The notes under the pieces: generated by a model
The model's database searches: none
Told to the model about the DNA's origin: nothing
What the model saw: the letters and a program-made list of their open reading frames with translations, nothing else
Assembly (NCBI RefSeq): GCF_000194155.1
Contig: NZ_GL877883.1
Location: forward strand, 403,056 to 467,055
From: Saccharopolyspora spinosa NRRL 18395
Lineage (GTDB): Bacteria; Actinomycetota; Actinomycetes; Mycobacteriales; Pseudonocardiaceae
DNA: 64,000 bases
Reading direction: 5' to 3'
Shown: positions 8,542 through 18,481 of the stretch, piece by piece
How positions within the stretch are numbered: the stretch's first letter is position 1
Layout of the letters: each line of letters begins with the position of its first letter
Translations under genes and position numbers: made by a program

Positions 8542-10053
8542 TCAGCGGGTGGTGTAGTTCGGTGCCTCGACGGTCATCGTGATGTCGTGCGGGTGGCTCT
8601 CCTTGAGCCCGGCCGCCGTGATCCGCACCAGCTTCGCGTCCTGCAGCTCCGGGATGGTGTTGGAGCCCGTGTAGCCCATGCCCGAGCGCAGACCGCCGAT
8701 CAGCTGGTCCACGACCTGCGCCAGCGGCCCGCGGAACGGCACCCGTCCCTCGATGCCCTCCGGCACCAGCTTGTCCTCGGACAGCACGTCGTCCTGGAAG
8801 TACCGGTCCTTGGAGTACGACTTCGCCTGGCCCCGCGACTGCATGGCGCCCAGCGAACCCATGCCCCGGTACACCTTGAACTGCTTGCCGTTGACCAGCA
8901 CCAGCTGGCCCGGCGACTCGGCGGTACCGGCCAGCAGGCTGCCCAGCATGACGCTGCTCGCACCGGCCGCGATGGCCTTCGGGATGTCGCCGGAGTACTG
9001 GATGCCGCCGTCGCCGATCAGCGGCACGCCCGCCGGGCGGCACGCCATGCTCGCCTCGTAGATGGCGCTGATCTGCGGCACGCCGACCCCGGCGACGACG
9101 CGAGTGGTGCAAATCGAGCCCGGCCCGACGCCGACCTTCACCGCGTCCGCACCGGCGTCGACCAGCGCCTGCGCGCCGGCCCGGGTCGCCACGTTGCCGC
9201 CGATGACGTCGACGGAGTTGCCGAGTTCCTTCTTCAGCGTCGCGACGGTGTCCAGCACCGCGCGCGAGTGCCCGTGCGCGGTGTCCACGATCAACACGTC
9301 AACACCCGCGTCCACCAGCGCCATCGCGCGCTCGTGCGAGTCCGCGCCGACGCCGACCGCGGCGCCGCACAGCAGCCGGCCGTCCGGGTCCTTGGTGGCG
9401 CTGGGGTACTGCTCGGTCTTGACGAAGTCCTTGACGGTGATCAGCCCGCGCAGCTTGCCGGCGTTGTCGACGATCGGCAGCTTCTCGATCTTGTTCCGCC
9501 GCAGCAGCCCGAGCGCGGCCTCCGCGGTGACGCCGACCTGCGCGGTGATCAGCGGCGTGGCGGTCATCACCTCGCGCACCCGGCGGGTGTAGTCCACCTC
9601 GAACCGCATATCGCGGTTGGTGATGATGCCGACGAGAGTGCCGTCCGGGTCGGTCACCGGGACACCGGAGATGCGGAAGCGGGCGCACAGCGCATCCACC
9701 TCGGCGAGGGTGTCGTCCGGCGAGCACGTGACGGGGTCTGTGACCATGCCGGCCTCGGAGCGCTTGACCACCTCGACCTGGGCGGCTTGCTCCTCGACCG
9801 ACAGGTTGCGCTGCAGGATGCCGACGCCGCCCTGCCGGGCCATAGCGATCGCCATCCGGGCCTCGGTGACCGTGTCCATCGCGGCCGACAACAGCGGCAC
9901 CCGCAGCCGGATGTTGCGGGACAGCTGGGTGGACGTGTCGACGCCGCTGGGGATCACGTCGGATTCGTCGGGCAGCAGCAGGACGTCATCGAAGGTCAGA
10001 CCCAGTGTTGCGAACTTCGAGGGGAGGCCGGGTGCGGAGAGTTCGCTGGTCAT
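8542..10053 (-). CDS. guaB2: IMP dehydrogenase
   Basis: GuaB2 oxidises IMP to XMP with NAD, the committed step to guanine nucleotides. The protein has the N-terminal barrel start (LTFDDVLLLPDESDVIPS), two CBS domains inserted at about residues 100-215, the catalytic-cysteine loop GPGSICTTRVVAGVG, and the mobile flap region GMGSLGAMQSRG. I chose the ATG at 10053 (MTSELSAPGLPSKF), giving 503 residues; a GGAAGG site lies somewhat far upstream and an alternative start at 10089 would add 12 residues. It is followed on the same strand by guaB3 and then guaA. Confidence 0.96.
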   Translation of the reverse strand: MTSELSAPGLPSKFATLGLTFDDVLLLPDESDVIPSGVDTSTQLSRNIRLRVPLLSAAMDTVTEARMAIAMARQGGVGILQRNLSVEEQAAQVEVVKRSEAGMVTDPVTCSPDDTLAEVDALCARFRISGVPVTDPDGTLVGIITNRDMRFEVDYTRRVREVMTATPLITAQVGVTAEAALGLLRRNKIEKLPIVDNAGKLRGLITVKDFVKTEQYPSATKDPDGRLLCGAAVGVGADSHERAMALVDAGVDVLIVDTAHGHSRAVLDTVATLKKELGNSVDVIGGNVATRAGAQALVDAGADAVKVGVGPGSICTTRVVAGVGVPQISAIYEASMACRPAGVPLIGDGGIQYSGDIPKAIAAGASSVMLGSLLAGTAESPGQLVLVNGKQFKVYRGMGSLGAMQSRGQAKSYSKDRYFQDDVLSEDKLVPEGIEGRVPFRGPLAQVVDQLIGGLRSGMGYTGSNTIPELQDAKLVRITAAGLKESHPHDITMTVEAPNYTTR

Positions 10054-10288
10054 GGCGAGGGATGTGCCTTCCTTCACGCTGTGGTCCACAAACCTGCGGA
10101 TGCGGCTTGGATGTCCTCGGCGATTACGTCGTGCAACGTGGCATCGGCGGCGGGGATTCCCTCAATGATAGAGACCACAGGTCAGGGCCCGTTTGCCCCG
10201 TCTGCGGAGGCGTGTGCCACGCCACGGCAGGCACCAAAACCCGCCCCGACAACCCCACGCGGTCGACGCAGCCGGTACCGTGCGGGCC

Positions 10289-10675
10289 GTGCCGCACGAT
10301 CCGATGCCACCAGACCCGTTCGCGGGTGACCCGGAAGATCCGAGCATGGCACTCGGCGATCACGACGCCGACGACGGCCCGCCGCTCGGCGACGAGGAGC
10401 GGGCCGAATTGCTCGCCGACCTGACCGATCTCGCCGTCTACCAGGCACTGCTGGAGCCCCGCGGGCTCCGCGGCATCGTGGTGGACTGCGCGGACTGCGG
10501 CGAATGCCATTACCACGACTGGGAGTTGCTGCGTGCCAGCCTGGAGCAGTTGCTGCGCGACGGCCAGATGCGCCCGCACGAGCCGGCGTTCGACCCGAAC
10601 CCGAGCGACTACGTCACCTGGGAGTACTGCCGCGGCTACGCGGACGGCGTGACGGAAAGCGAAACCACCCGCTGA
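10289..10675 (+). CDS. DUF5319 family protein
   Basis: This acidic protein of about 128 residues belongs to an actinobacterial family found beside guaB2 (the Rv3412 position in Mycobacterium tuberculosis). Conserved features are PPDPFAGDPEDPS at the start, two cysteine pairs in VVDCADCGECHYHDWELL, which could bind a metal, and DYVTWEYCRGYADG near the end. Its function is unknown. The start is uncertain: GTG codons at 10280 and 10289 and an ATG at 10304 are all in frame and none has a clear ribosome site. It is divergent from guaB2 and convergent with rsdA. Confidence 0.85.
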   Translation: MPHDPMPPDPFAGDPEDPSMALGDHDADDGPPLGDEERAELLADLTDLAVYQALLEPRGLRGIVVDCADCGECHYHDWELLRASLEQLLRDGQMRPHEPAFDPNPSDYVTWEYCRGYADGVTESETTR

Positions 10676-10700
10676 CGTTTTCCACCGCGCACGAACGAAA

Positions 10701-10728
10701 AGAGGGGCTTCCCACCGGGAGCCCCTCT
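10701..10728. terminator. Bidirectional terminator between DUF5319 gene and rsdA
   Basis: AGAGGGGCT and AGCCCCTCT pair across a 10-base loop, preceded by an A-run (cgaaa) and followed by tgctgctt, between convergent genes. Confidence 0.8.
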
Positions 10729-10759
10729 GCTGCTTCAGGAGTACTGGGCAGTCATTCCG

Positions 10760-11854
10760 TCACGGATTGCTGGTGCTCTTCTCGGGGAGTACATCCGAGC
10801 CCGAGCCGCTGGACGGATGTTCCGAGCTGCCGCTGGTCTCGCTCGGCGATGTGCTCGACAGCGGCGGCGTGGACGACGACGGTGGCTGCGACGAGCTGTC
10901 CGTCGGCTGCACCGGCGGCGGGGGCAGCGGCTGCGACGGCGACGGCGAAGTGCTCGGCGTCGGCGGCGTCTCGGAAGTCGGCTGCTGCGAGGGCTGCTCG
11001 TGCTCGTGGTCCATCCGCGCGGTCAACGAGGCGTGTGCGGCGCGCAGGTCGGACAGGCCGTGCTCGTCGTCGACGCCCCGCATCTGCTCCTGCGCGGAGC
11101 GCAGCGCGGCCTCGGCAACGGTGCGGTTGCCCTGCTCGATCGCACCCTCCGCGGTGTTCAGCTCGTCGCGAGCCGAGCTCGCGGCCACGACCGCGCGGGT
11201 GTGGTCGGTGTAGAGGACCTGGGCGACGCCCCACAGCATGTCGCCGGGCTGCGCGTCGCGAGCGGCCACGCCAACGCCGGTGAACGTGATCATCAGGACC
11301 GCGGCGGCGGTGGCGACCGGCACCAGGTGCCGGCGCTTTAGCCTGCGGCGCGGGCGATTGCCCGCCTCGATCGCCGAGGCTGCGGTCTCCACGTCGACGA
11401 GATCGCCGATCGGCGCGGCGTCGATGTCCTGGCGCCACGCGACCAGCAGCGCCTCCAGACTGGGGCGCTCGTCGGCCTGCGCGGCCACATCGGGGTTGGT
11501 CCCGCCCAGCACGTCCAGCAACGCGTCGTCGGCCTGCAGCGCACTCAGGTCGATCAGCTCTTCGCCGAAGTCGTCGAAGTCGACCAGCTCGTCGCTCCCG
11601 TCGGCCGGGCGCGGCCGGAAATCGAGCACGTCAGCACCACCCGTCTCGACGGACGCGGTGTCGGATTCGGTGGTTTCGGACTCGGCCGAGTCGGAATCCC
11701 GATGGTTGTCGATCAGTTCCGTTCCCTCGTCTGCGGACCCCTCAGCGGGCGTCAGATCCCGCTCGTCTGCACCGCGCGAACGGTCCTCGTGCCGACCGGA
11801 CTCGACAGGGTCGCGTCCCGTCGGCTCCCCCTCGGGCCCCTTCCGCTCAGCCAT
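10760..11854 (-). CDS. rsdA: Anti-sigma-D factor RsdA
   Basis: RsdA is a membrane-anchored anti-sigma factor that binds SigD. The 364-residue protein has an acidic, low-complexity N-terminal region with the sigma-binding segment around DFDDFGEELIDLSALQADD, a single transmembrane helix (LVPVATAAAVLMITFTGVGV) after a basic RPRRRLKRRH stop, an extracytoplasmic helical region, and a long Pro/Ser/Thr tail. Its ATG follows the sigD stop with no gap (TGAATG), so the pair is translationally coupled. Release of SigD by proteolysis is known for the mycobacterial homologue. Confidence 0.9.
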   Translation of the reverse strand: MAERKGPEGEPTGRDPVESGRHEDRSRGADERDLTPAEGSADEGTELIDNHRDSDSAESETTESDTASVETGGADVLDFRPRPADGSDELVDFDDFGEELIDLSALQADDALLDVLGGTNPDVAAQADERPSLEALLVAWRQDIDAAPIGDLVDVETAASAIEAGNRPRRRLKRRHLVPVATAAAVLMITFTGVGVAARDAQPGDMLWGVAQVLYTDHTRAVVAASSARDELNTAEGAIEQGNRTVAEAALRSAQEQMRGVDDEHGLSDLRAAHASLTARMDHEHEQPSQQPTSETPPTPSTSPSPSQPLPPPPVQPTDSSSQPPSSSTPPLSSTSPSETSGSSEHPSSGSGSDVLPEKSTSNP

Positions 11855-12427
11855 TCAGACCACCTCCTCCGCGGACAGCGTCTTTCGCAGCCGGGCCAAC
11901 GCGCGGTGTTGAGCCACGCGCACCGCGCCCGGCGTAGAACCGACCGCTTCGGCGGTTTCCTCCGCCGACAACCCGACGACCACCCGGAGCAGCAGAATCT
12001 CCCGCTGCTTGGCCGGGAGGACGCGAAGCAGTTGCGCCATCCTGCCCGAGAGCTCACCCTGCATGGCCCGTTGCTCTGGCCCAGCCTCGGATTCCGGGGT
12101 GTCCGGAACGTCTGCGACCGGTTCGGAGCGGTTGCGTGCCAACGCACGATGCGCATCAGCCACCTTGTGTGCGGCGATGCCGTACACGAACGCCAGGAAT
12201 GGACGACCCTGATCCCGGTAGGTGGGCAGCGCGGTCAGCACCGCAAGGCACACTTCTTGGGCCACGTCGTCCGCCGAAGCGAACGACCTCTCGTTTCGTC
12301 CGACTCTGGCGCGGCAGTACCGCACCACCAAAGGACGGATTTCGGCCAGCAAGCGCTCGATCGACTGACGATCGCCGTCGACGGCGGCGCCTACTAGAGC
12401 GTCCAGCCCGTCCCCCACGTTGGTCAT
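11855..12427 (-). CDS. sigD: ECF-type RNA polymerase sigma factor SigD (ShbA-like)
   Basis: This 190-residue group 4 sigma factor has region 2 with SADDVAQEVCLAVLTALPTY and FLAFVYGIAAHKVADAHR, and region 4 with the helix-turn-helix PAKQREILLLRVVVGLSAEE followed by VGSTPGAVRVAQHRALARLR. Synteny with guaB2, rsdA and a BldM-like gene identifies it as the SigD/ShbA orthologue; in Streptomyces ShbA directs transcription of the main sigma factor gene hrdB. I chose the ATG at 12427 (MTNVGDGLDALV), where homologous similarity begins; the open frame continues upstream to 12499. It is coupled to its anti-sigma factor RsdA. Confidence 0.92.
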   Translation of the reverse strand: MTNVGDGLDALVGAAVDGDRQSIERLLAEIRPLVVRYCRARVGRNERSFASADDVAQEVCLAVLTALPTYRDQGRPFLAFVYGIAAHKVADAHRALARNRSEPVADVPDTPESEAGPEQRAMQGELSGRMAQLLRVLPAKQREILLLRVVVGLSAEETAEAVGSTPGAVRVAQHRALARLRKTLSAEEVV

Positions 12428-12953
12428 CGCAGACAGCAGCCCTGGTGTTACGCGTTCAAGCGATTCGGATTTGTCCGGCGGAAATCGCGTGCCTCGCACG
12501 CCACGCCGAGCTCACCGTACCGGGCAAGGGAAGATCGTTGAACAGCGAGTGGGGGGAGGGGGCCGTCATCGTCACACATTCAGAGATACCAGACGCCGTG
12601 CCCGGCGGCGTTTGACCAGGCCACCGGAATGGAGGTGGGACCACGAGCGAAGATCCGAGACGATCTTCACAAGGGCAGTAGGGCAGGACGATCACGACGT
12701 TTCGGGGTGTCTGCGACGGTTTGCCGCGAACGCCGGTTTCGGCCCGCCGTGTCCGACTGGGCGGACCGTGGTTCGCGCCACGCTCGCGGCCGCGGCCCGG
12801 GAATCCGGGCCGCGCCGAAGTGGCGCGGACCACCGCCGCGCTCGTAACGTCAGCTCGCTTCAAGCCAACGCCCTCGCCGGGCACCGGCAGCCCGGGATCG
12901 TCCTGCCGGTGCGCTCCGATCGGCAGCCGCGCGGTGATCACCGCGCGCGGCGA
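12428..12953. other. Intergenic region upstream of sigD, no gene supported
   Basis: About 525 bp separate sigD from the BldM-like gene. A long minus-strand open frame here has arginine/proline-biased composition and no recognisable motif, so I read it as non-coding. The sigD promoter must lie in this stretch, but no convincing consensus was identified. Confidence 0.5.
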
Positions 12954-13550
12954 TCACGCGACGAGGCCGCGGCGGAAACCGTGCGCCACCGCTTGCGCGC
13001 GGTCTCGCACGCCGAGCTTCCGGAACAGCCGGCGCGCGTGGGTCTTGACCGTGTCCTCCGAGAGGTAGAGCTCCCGGCCGATCTGGCCGTTGCTCTTTCC
13101 CTGGCTCATGCCCCGCAGCACTTGGAGCTCGCGCTCCGTCAGCTGCACGCCGGGGTCGGACGGCTGCCGGGGTGCGGGCACCGAAGTGCTCGCCAACGTG
13201 TGCGCCAGCGCCGCGACCAACTCCGGCCGGGAAGCATCCCAGCGGAGGTAGCCACGGGCTCCACCGGCGATCGCGGCGGCGATGCTCGCCGCGTCGTCCG
13301 GCGCACCGAACACGATCACGTTCGCTTGCGGATGCGCAGAGACGAGCCGACGGGTGGCCTCGACGCCGTTGGGCACCGCACGCTGGGTGCCCACCAGCAC
13401 GACGTCGACGGCCTGCCGCGAGAAGCGGGCCAACAGCTCGTCACCATGCGCAACGCAATCGATTCGACTCACTCCGGGGACAGCAGACATCACACGAGTG
13501 AGCCCTTCCCGGACGCTACGTCGGTCATCGCAGATCAGGACCGTCGTCAC
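12954..13550 (-). CDS. bldM: BldM-like orphan response regulator (NarL/LuxR type) with atypical receiver
   Basis: This 198-residue transcription factor matches BldM, a regulator of aerial growth and sporulation in Streptomyces, by sequence and synteny next to sigD. It has an N-terminal receiver (TTVLICDDRRSVREGLTRVM) and a C-terminal LuxR helix-turn-helix (LTERELQVLRGMSQGKSNGQ, then LYLSEDTVKTHARRLF). At the usual phospho-acceptor position the sequence is VVLVGTQRAVPNG, with glycine instead of aspartate, so it cannot be phosphorylated in the normal way. BldM itself is known to work without phosphorylation. The GTG at 13550 has AAAGGAG five bases upstream. The closest functional match is inference. 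Confidence 0.87.
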   Translation of the reverse strand: MTTVLICDDRRSVREGLTRVMSAVPGVSRIDCVAHGDELLARFSRQAVDVVLVGTQRAVPNGVEATRRLVSAHPQANVIVFGAPDDAASIAAAIAGGARGYLRWDASRPELVAALAHTLASTSVPAPRQPSDPGVQLTERELQVLRGMSQGKSNGQIGRELYLSEDTVKTHARRLFRKLGVRDRAQAVAHGFRRGLVA

Positions 13551-13979
13551 GGGAACTCCTTTCCTGCAGGCGAGTGACGTTCCACCTCCCCTATCGGACG
13601 CAGGGGCCAAAACCTTGACACGATCCGGTGCTTAATCCGTCAAGAAATTTTGCGCCCCCCACGTCGGAGGAGGTTTCACCGGAACGGAGCAAGCCGCCAA
13701 AACCGGGTGGTTCACCGCCCGAGAGGCCGTCGGCCACGCCCCGTACCTGCAGTATTCACCCGATTGCACACAGTCGTGACCGCCGTTTCGCCCGTCCGCA
13801 CGAAGATTGTCACCCCACCCGTACAGCGCAATGTGATTTGTAACACAATCGTGCTCGATTCAACCCAGAACGGTCTCCGAAACACGCGCCACAGCGGCAT
13901 CGAGCGAATCGAGGAGCTCCACGTGCGCGGGCAGCGTCTGCTGCGCCCAGCCGCCGCCAGCCACGAAGGCGCGGACGCG
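13551..13979. other. Intergenic region upstream of the bldM-like gene, possible promoter
   Basis: This 430-bp stretch has no supported gene. On the minus strand TTGACG followed after 17 bases by TGTCAA (around 13614-13642) could form a promoter for the bldM-like gene; the same bases also form an interrupted CTTGAC/GTCAAG inverted repeat. The match is weak. Confidence 0.35.
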
Positions 13980-14963
13980 TTACCGGGTGATCGGGATGTC
14001 ATCCAAGACGCGCGGCGAGGCGTAGTACGACTGGTCCGCCCAGAGCACCACGGCAGCCGGCGCGGAGCGGCGCACCGCCGCTGCCAGCCCTTCCCTCGGC
14101 AGCGCGGCACCGAACAGCCGGTGGCCGACGCGGTTGGCCGCGAGCGCCGCGGCGAGCGCCACGAGCTCGAGTTCCTGCGCTTCGCCGGGCACCGGCGCGA
14201 GCACCACCGGGCGCGGGTTGATCGGCGCCGACGCGTTCGCGATCACCGACCGCAGCGCGGTTGACGCGCAGTCGACCAGCAGCTGCAGGACCTCGATGCC
14301 GGAGCCGGACCGCTGCCGACGTTCGCTGACCGCGCGCAGCACCGGCTGCAGCATGCCCTGCCAGGTCTCCACGACCCCTTCGCTGTCCATCGACTCGATC
14401 AGCAGCCGGTGCACGGACCAGGAGTCCAGCGCGAGCGCCGCACGCCCCAGGCCGCGGGCGCGGGGCCCGGCTCCGGTGAGCTTCAGCCCGCGTCCGCCGG
14501 TGTTGGAGCCGCCGACCAACTTGATGTCACCCGCGCCGTCGAGCACACCGGACAACATCATCGGTCCGTCGCCGGATTCCTCGGGCTGCGTTTGCTGCTT
14601 GGCCGCATCGGGGTATCGCTGCGGCAGCGGTGCGGCGACGGCGCGCGCGTAGCGGGCCGCCTCCATAGGCGAGGCGCCTCGCAGCAGAGCACGTTGCATC
14701 TGCTCCAGGCGCGCGATGTCGTCCGGGCCGTACCGACGGTGCCGACCACTGGTGTGATCGCTGGGGCCGAGCCCGTACCGGCGATCCCAGGTGCGCAGCG
14801 TGGCGGGAGCCACACCGAGCCGGCGGGCCACCGCAGCGACGCTGAGACGCGGCTGGCCGTCCGACGCAGCGCCGTCGGGGCCTTCGGCTGGCCCCGGATC
14901 GTCGCTCGGATTGGAGGTGTCCTGCCCCTGCACAGGTTCCGGCCGCGTCGTCACGCGGGACAT
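13980..14963 (-). CDS. MerR-family transcriptional regulator with a C-terminal ligand-binding-like domain
   Basis: The 327-residue protein has a MerR winged-helix domain at about residues 40-110 (LSVAAVARRLGVAPATLRTW, then YGLGPSDHTSGRHRRYGPDD) and a long C-terminal region (about 165-327) ending in a Rossmann-like segment with VVLAPVPGEAQELELVALAA. The arrangement resembles CarH/LitR-type regulators, whose C-terminal domain binds cobalamin, but I see no DxHxxG signature, so cobalamin binding is doubtful. The ATG at 14963 is preferred over a TTG at 14990. It is divergent from whiB and could control it. Confidence 0.8.
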   Translation of the reverse strand: MSRVTTRPEPVQGQDTSNPSDDPGPAEGPDGAASDGQPRLSVAAVARRLGVAPATLRTWDRRYGLGPSDHTSGRHRRYGPDDIARLEQMQRALLRGASPMEAARYARAVAAPLPQRYPDAAKQQTQPEESGDGPMMLSGVLDGAGDIKLVGGSNTGGRGLKLTGAGPRARGLGRAALALDSWSVHRLLIESMDSEGVVETWQGMLQPVLRAVSERRQRSGSGIEVLQLLVDCASTALRSVIANASAPINPRPVVLAPVPGEAQELELVALAAALAANRVGHRLFGAALPREGLAAAVRRSAPAAVVLWADQSYYASPRVLDDIPITR

Positions 14964-15042
14964 GTTCCGGTTCCGGCTCGTGGAGGGCAAGCCATTAGGC
15001 GTCGATCTTCGTCACCCAAAGATCACTCCAATGATGAACAGC

Positions 15043-15088
15043 TTTTGGCGCAATAAGGGTTGAACAAGTTTTGGCGCGGTTCTACGGT
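15043..15088 (+). promoter_or_regulatory. Candidate whiB promoter with a direct repeat
   Basis: TTGAAC at 15060-15065 and TACGGT at 15083-15088 are separated by 17 bp. TTTTGGCGC occurs twice, at 15043-15051 and 15070-15078, flanking the -35 region, and may be a regulator site. Confidence 0.45.
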
Positions 15089-15156
15089 CGGATCATGCGA
15101 GGCTGCGGCGCCGCCGCAGCGGGGAGGGGACCCACCGCTAGGAGGTGGTTTGCGCA

Positions 15157-15462
15157 ATGGCAGACACTCGACGTCTTCCAGGACCGAACGCCGATATCTG
15201 GGATTGGCAGATACGGGGCTCCTGTCGAGGCATGGACAGCGCGTACTTCTTTCATCCGGACGGCGAGCGCGGCCCGGCGCGAGCCCGGCGCGAGGCGAAG
15301 GCGAAAGAGGTGTGTCAACACTGCCCGGTGATCGCGCAGTGCCGGACCCATGCACTTGCCGTGCAGGAGCCGTACGGCATCTGGGGCGGACTGTCGGAAT
15401 CGGAGCGAGAAGTGATCATCAAGGCGCGCAAGCGTCAGCAGCTGGCGGTCGCGGCCAGCTGA
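15157..15462 (+). CDS. whiB: WhiB-family iron-sulfur transcription factor (WhiB3/WhiD-like)
   Basis: This 101-residue protein has the four WhiB cysteines (GSC, then VCQHC and AQC) that hold a [4Fe-4S] cluster, the GIWGGLSESER turn that contacts the principal sigma factor, and a basic C-terminal tail (KARKRQQ) for DNA binding. Its position next to groEL matches whiB3 of mycobacteria and whiD of Streptomyces, so it likely responds to redox or nitric oxide or acts in development. The ATG at 15157 follows a strong AGGAGGTGG site; a GTG 12 bases earlier is less suitable. A hairpin terminator follows. Confidence 0.92.
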   Translation: MADTRRLPGPNADIWDWQIRGSCRGMDSAYFFHPDGERGPARARREAKAKEVCQHCPVIAQCRTHALAVQEPYGIWGGLSESEREVIIKARKRQQLAVAAS

Positions 15463-15507
15463 TGCGCTTGCGTCGGCCGCCGCGGCAAGGACCGCGAACG
15501 GCCACCA

Positions 15508-15541
15508 GAGTCGAATGACCACGAGGGGCGTCATTCGACTC
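15508..15541 (+). terminator. Terminator of whiB
   Basis: GAGTCGAATGAC and GTCATTCGACTC form a 12-bp perfect stem with a 10-base loop about 45 bp after the whiB stop. Confidence 0.8.
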
Positions 15542-15558
15542 CGGGCAGGGCGAAAGAG

Positions 15559-15599
15559 AGATCGGGGCGGCACCCAGGATGTGGGTGCCGCCCCGATCT
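15559..15599. terminator. Bidirectional terminator between whiB and groEL
   Basis: An 18-bp perfect stem (AGATCGGGGCGGCACCCA and its complement) with a five-base loop sits between the convergent genes. Pyrimidine-rich tails follow on both strands. Confidence 0.85.
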
Positions 15600-15639
15600 T
15601 TCGCGCGTGCCGGTCTGGCTACGCGGTCACGAGCCCGGC

Positions 15640-17256
<1,617 letters not shown>

Positions 17257-17339
17257 GATTCCAACAGCCCTTCATCGGTACCTGATCTATTGAGGCCGTA
17301 CCTGTTCCATCGACAAGTCCCGCTGCCCCGGACGTGCGA

Positions 17340-17376
17340 CCGCCCCGGGGTCCCGCGGTCGGGACCGCCGGGGCGG
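17340..17376 (-). terminator. Hairpin between groES and groEL (possible partial terminator or processing site)
   Basis: CCGCCCCGG and CCGGGGCGG form the stem, with GGTCCC/GGGACC also able to pair inside it. No T-run follows on the minus strand, so partial attenuation or mRNA processing is more likely than full termination. Confidence 0.6.
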
Positions 17377-17400
17377 CATTGCTCGCTTGGTGCGGCTGCG

Positions 17401-17691
17401 TCAGTTGACGACAGCCAGCACGTCGCGGGCGGAGAGGATCAGGTACTCCTCGCCGTTGTACTTGACCTCGGTGCCGCCGTACTTCGAGTAGATGACGACG
17501 TCGCCTTCCTTGACATCCACCGGGATGCGGTTGCCCTTGTCGTCGACGCGACCCGGGCCGACAGCCAGAACCTTGCCCTCCTGGGGCTTTTCCTTGGCGG
17601 TGTCCGGGATCACGATGCCGGACGCAGTCGTCGTCTCGGCCTCGCTCGCCTGGACCACGATCTTGTCCTCAAGCGGCTTAATGCTCGCCAC
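17401..17691 (-). CDS. groES: 10-kDa co-chaperonin GroES
   Basis: GroES caps the GroEL ring during folding. The 96-residue product has the family opening SIKPLEDKIVVQASEAETTT, the mobile loop ASGIVIPDTAKEKPQ, and the strands YSKYGGTEVKYNGEEYLIL. It starts at GTG 17691 with GGAGGT eight bases upstream. It is the first gene of the groES-groEL operon, under a promoter that overlaps a CIRCE operator, so heat induction through HrcA is expected. Confidence 0.96.
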   Translation of the reverse strand: MASIKPLEDKIVVQASEAETTTASGIVIPDTAKEKPQEGKVLAVGPGRVDDKGNRIPVDVKEGDVVIYSKYGGTEVKYNGEEYLILSARDVLAVVN

Positions 17692-17794
17692 GGTGTGACC
17701 TCCACCTTCTGGGGCCTTCGAAGCGTTGTCTGGGTTAAGACGGCTCCGTGGCTCCCCGTCGTCGCGGGTGCCGGGGCGCTGCGGTGCCGTTCTG

Positions 17795-17828
17795 CTAGCA
17801 CTCTACCGATGAGAGTGCCAACGCTCAA
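17795..17828 (-). promoter_or_regulatory. CIRCE operator (HrcA site) overlapping the groES promoter
   Basis: CTAGCACTC-N9-GAGTGCCAA at 17795-17821 matches the CIRCE consensus with one arm slightly degenerate. On the minus strand TTGAGC (17828-17823) and TAGAGT (17805-17800) are 17 bp apart and overlap the operator, so HrcA binding would block RNA polymerase. Confidence 0.9.
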
Positions 17829-17879
17829 CAACTACCCACACCACGGGATGTCGGAGCACCGGCGAGCGCATGCCTGCGC

Positions 17880-18141
17880 TCATTCCACCAGCTCGAGCTC
17901 CAGGTCTACGTCCACGTCCGGGATGGCCTTGAACCCGGCCGGAACCTGCCCGGCGAGCTGCAAGATCAGGTTCGAGGTCGCGATCATGTGATCGGGCGCG
18001 GGGCTCAGCGACACGACCAGGCTTCCCTCTTGGAGTTCGTAGCGGTGGCGATCGTCTTCGCCAAGTTCGGCGTATTCCCCGGACCGCCAGCGGTCTCTGC
18101 AGCGACGACCCCGAATGCGACGGGTTCGGTACGGCAGTCAT
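17880..18141 (-). pseudogene. Truncated and frameshifted Uma2-family endonuclease
   Basis: A good ribosome site (GAGGAG) and ATG at 18141 open MTAVPNPSHSGSS. After about 15 codons the similarity moves to another frame: EYAELGEDDRHRYELQEGSL, then VVSLSPAPDHMIATSNLIL and AIPDVDVDLELELVE, ending at a stop at 17880-17882. This is the N-terminal half of the Uma2 restriction-endonuclease-like fold (DUF820). The catalytic PD-(D/E)xK strand region further along is missing. The gene therefore carries both a frameshift and a C-terminal loss. It sits directly upstream of the groES promoter. Confidence 0.72.
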
Positions 18142-18481
18142 TACGACTCCTCACTACACCGATTGCGGCGATTACAGATCGTAGCGGAACGGCTTGTGGG
18201 CGCCGCCACCTGGGAAGTTGTCACGGATGATCTGCTGTGCGTGATCTTCGCTGGTAGATCGGCATGCGGGAAATGTCACCAATGCCACGAGGCGGCTCAC
18301 ATCCGCCCCGTTCGGTGCCCTAGGTTGCCTGGCATGCCCGCCCTCTCGAAGCCCGCAAACCGCCCCTGGGAGCGCCGCCCCCGACCCGCGCGCCCACCCG
18401 GCCCGCCCGGCCCGCCGACCCGAGCCGGTTGGCGCCCGAAGTAGCGCCGCCCCGAGCTCACTGCTCCGGGCCGCCCCGAGC
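18142..18481. other. Intergenic region with a 24-bp tandem repeat, no gene seen
   Basis: No coding frame with recognisable motifs was found. GCCGCCCCGAGCTCACTGCT plus CCGG is repeated in tandem at 18446-18469 and 18470-18493 with one mismatch, the second unit running into the end of the DUF5313 gene. Confidence 0.55.

Noticed and set aside
10054..10288. Riboswitch upstream of guaB2
   Set aside because: I saw no conserved purine or guanidine aptamer pattern; the spacer is short and shows no matching stems.
12456..12941. 161-residue minus-strand frame between sigD and the bldM-like gene
   Set aside because: No motif, biased composition, and no ribosome site; treated as intergenic.
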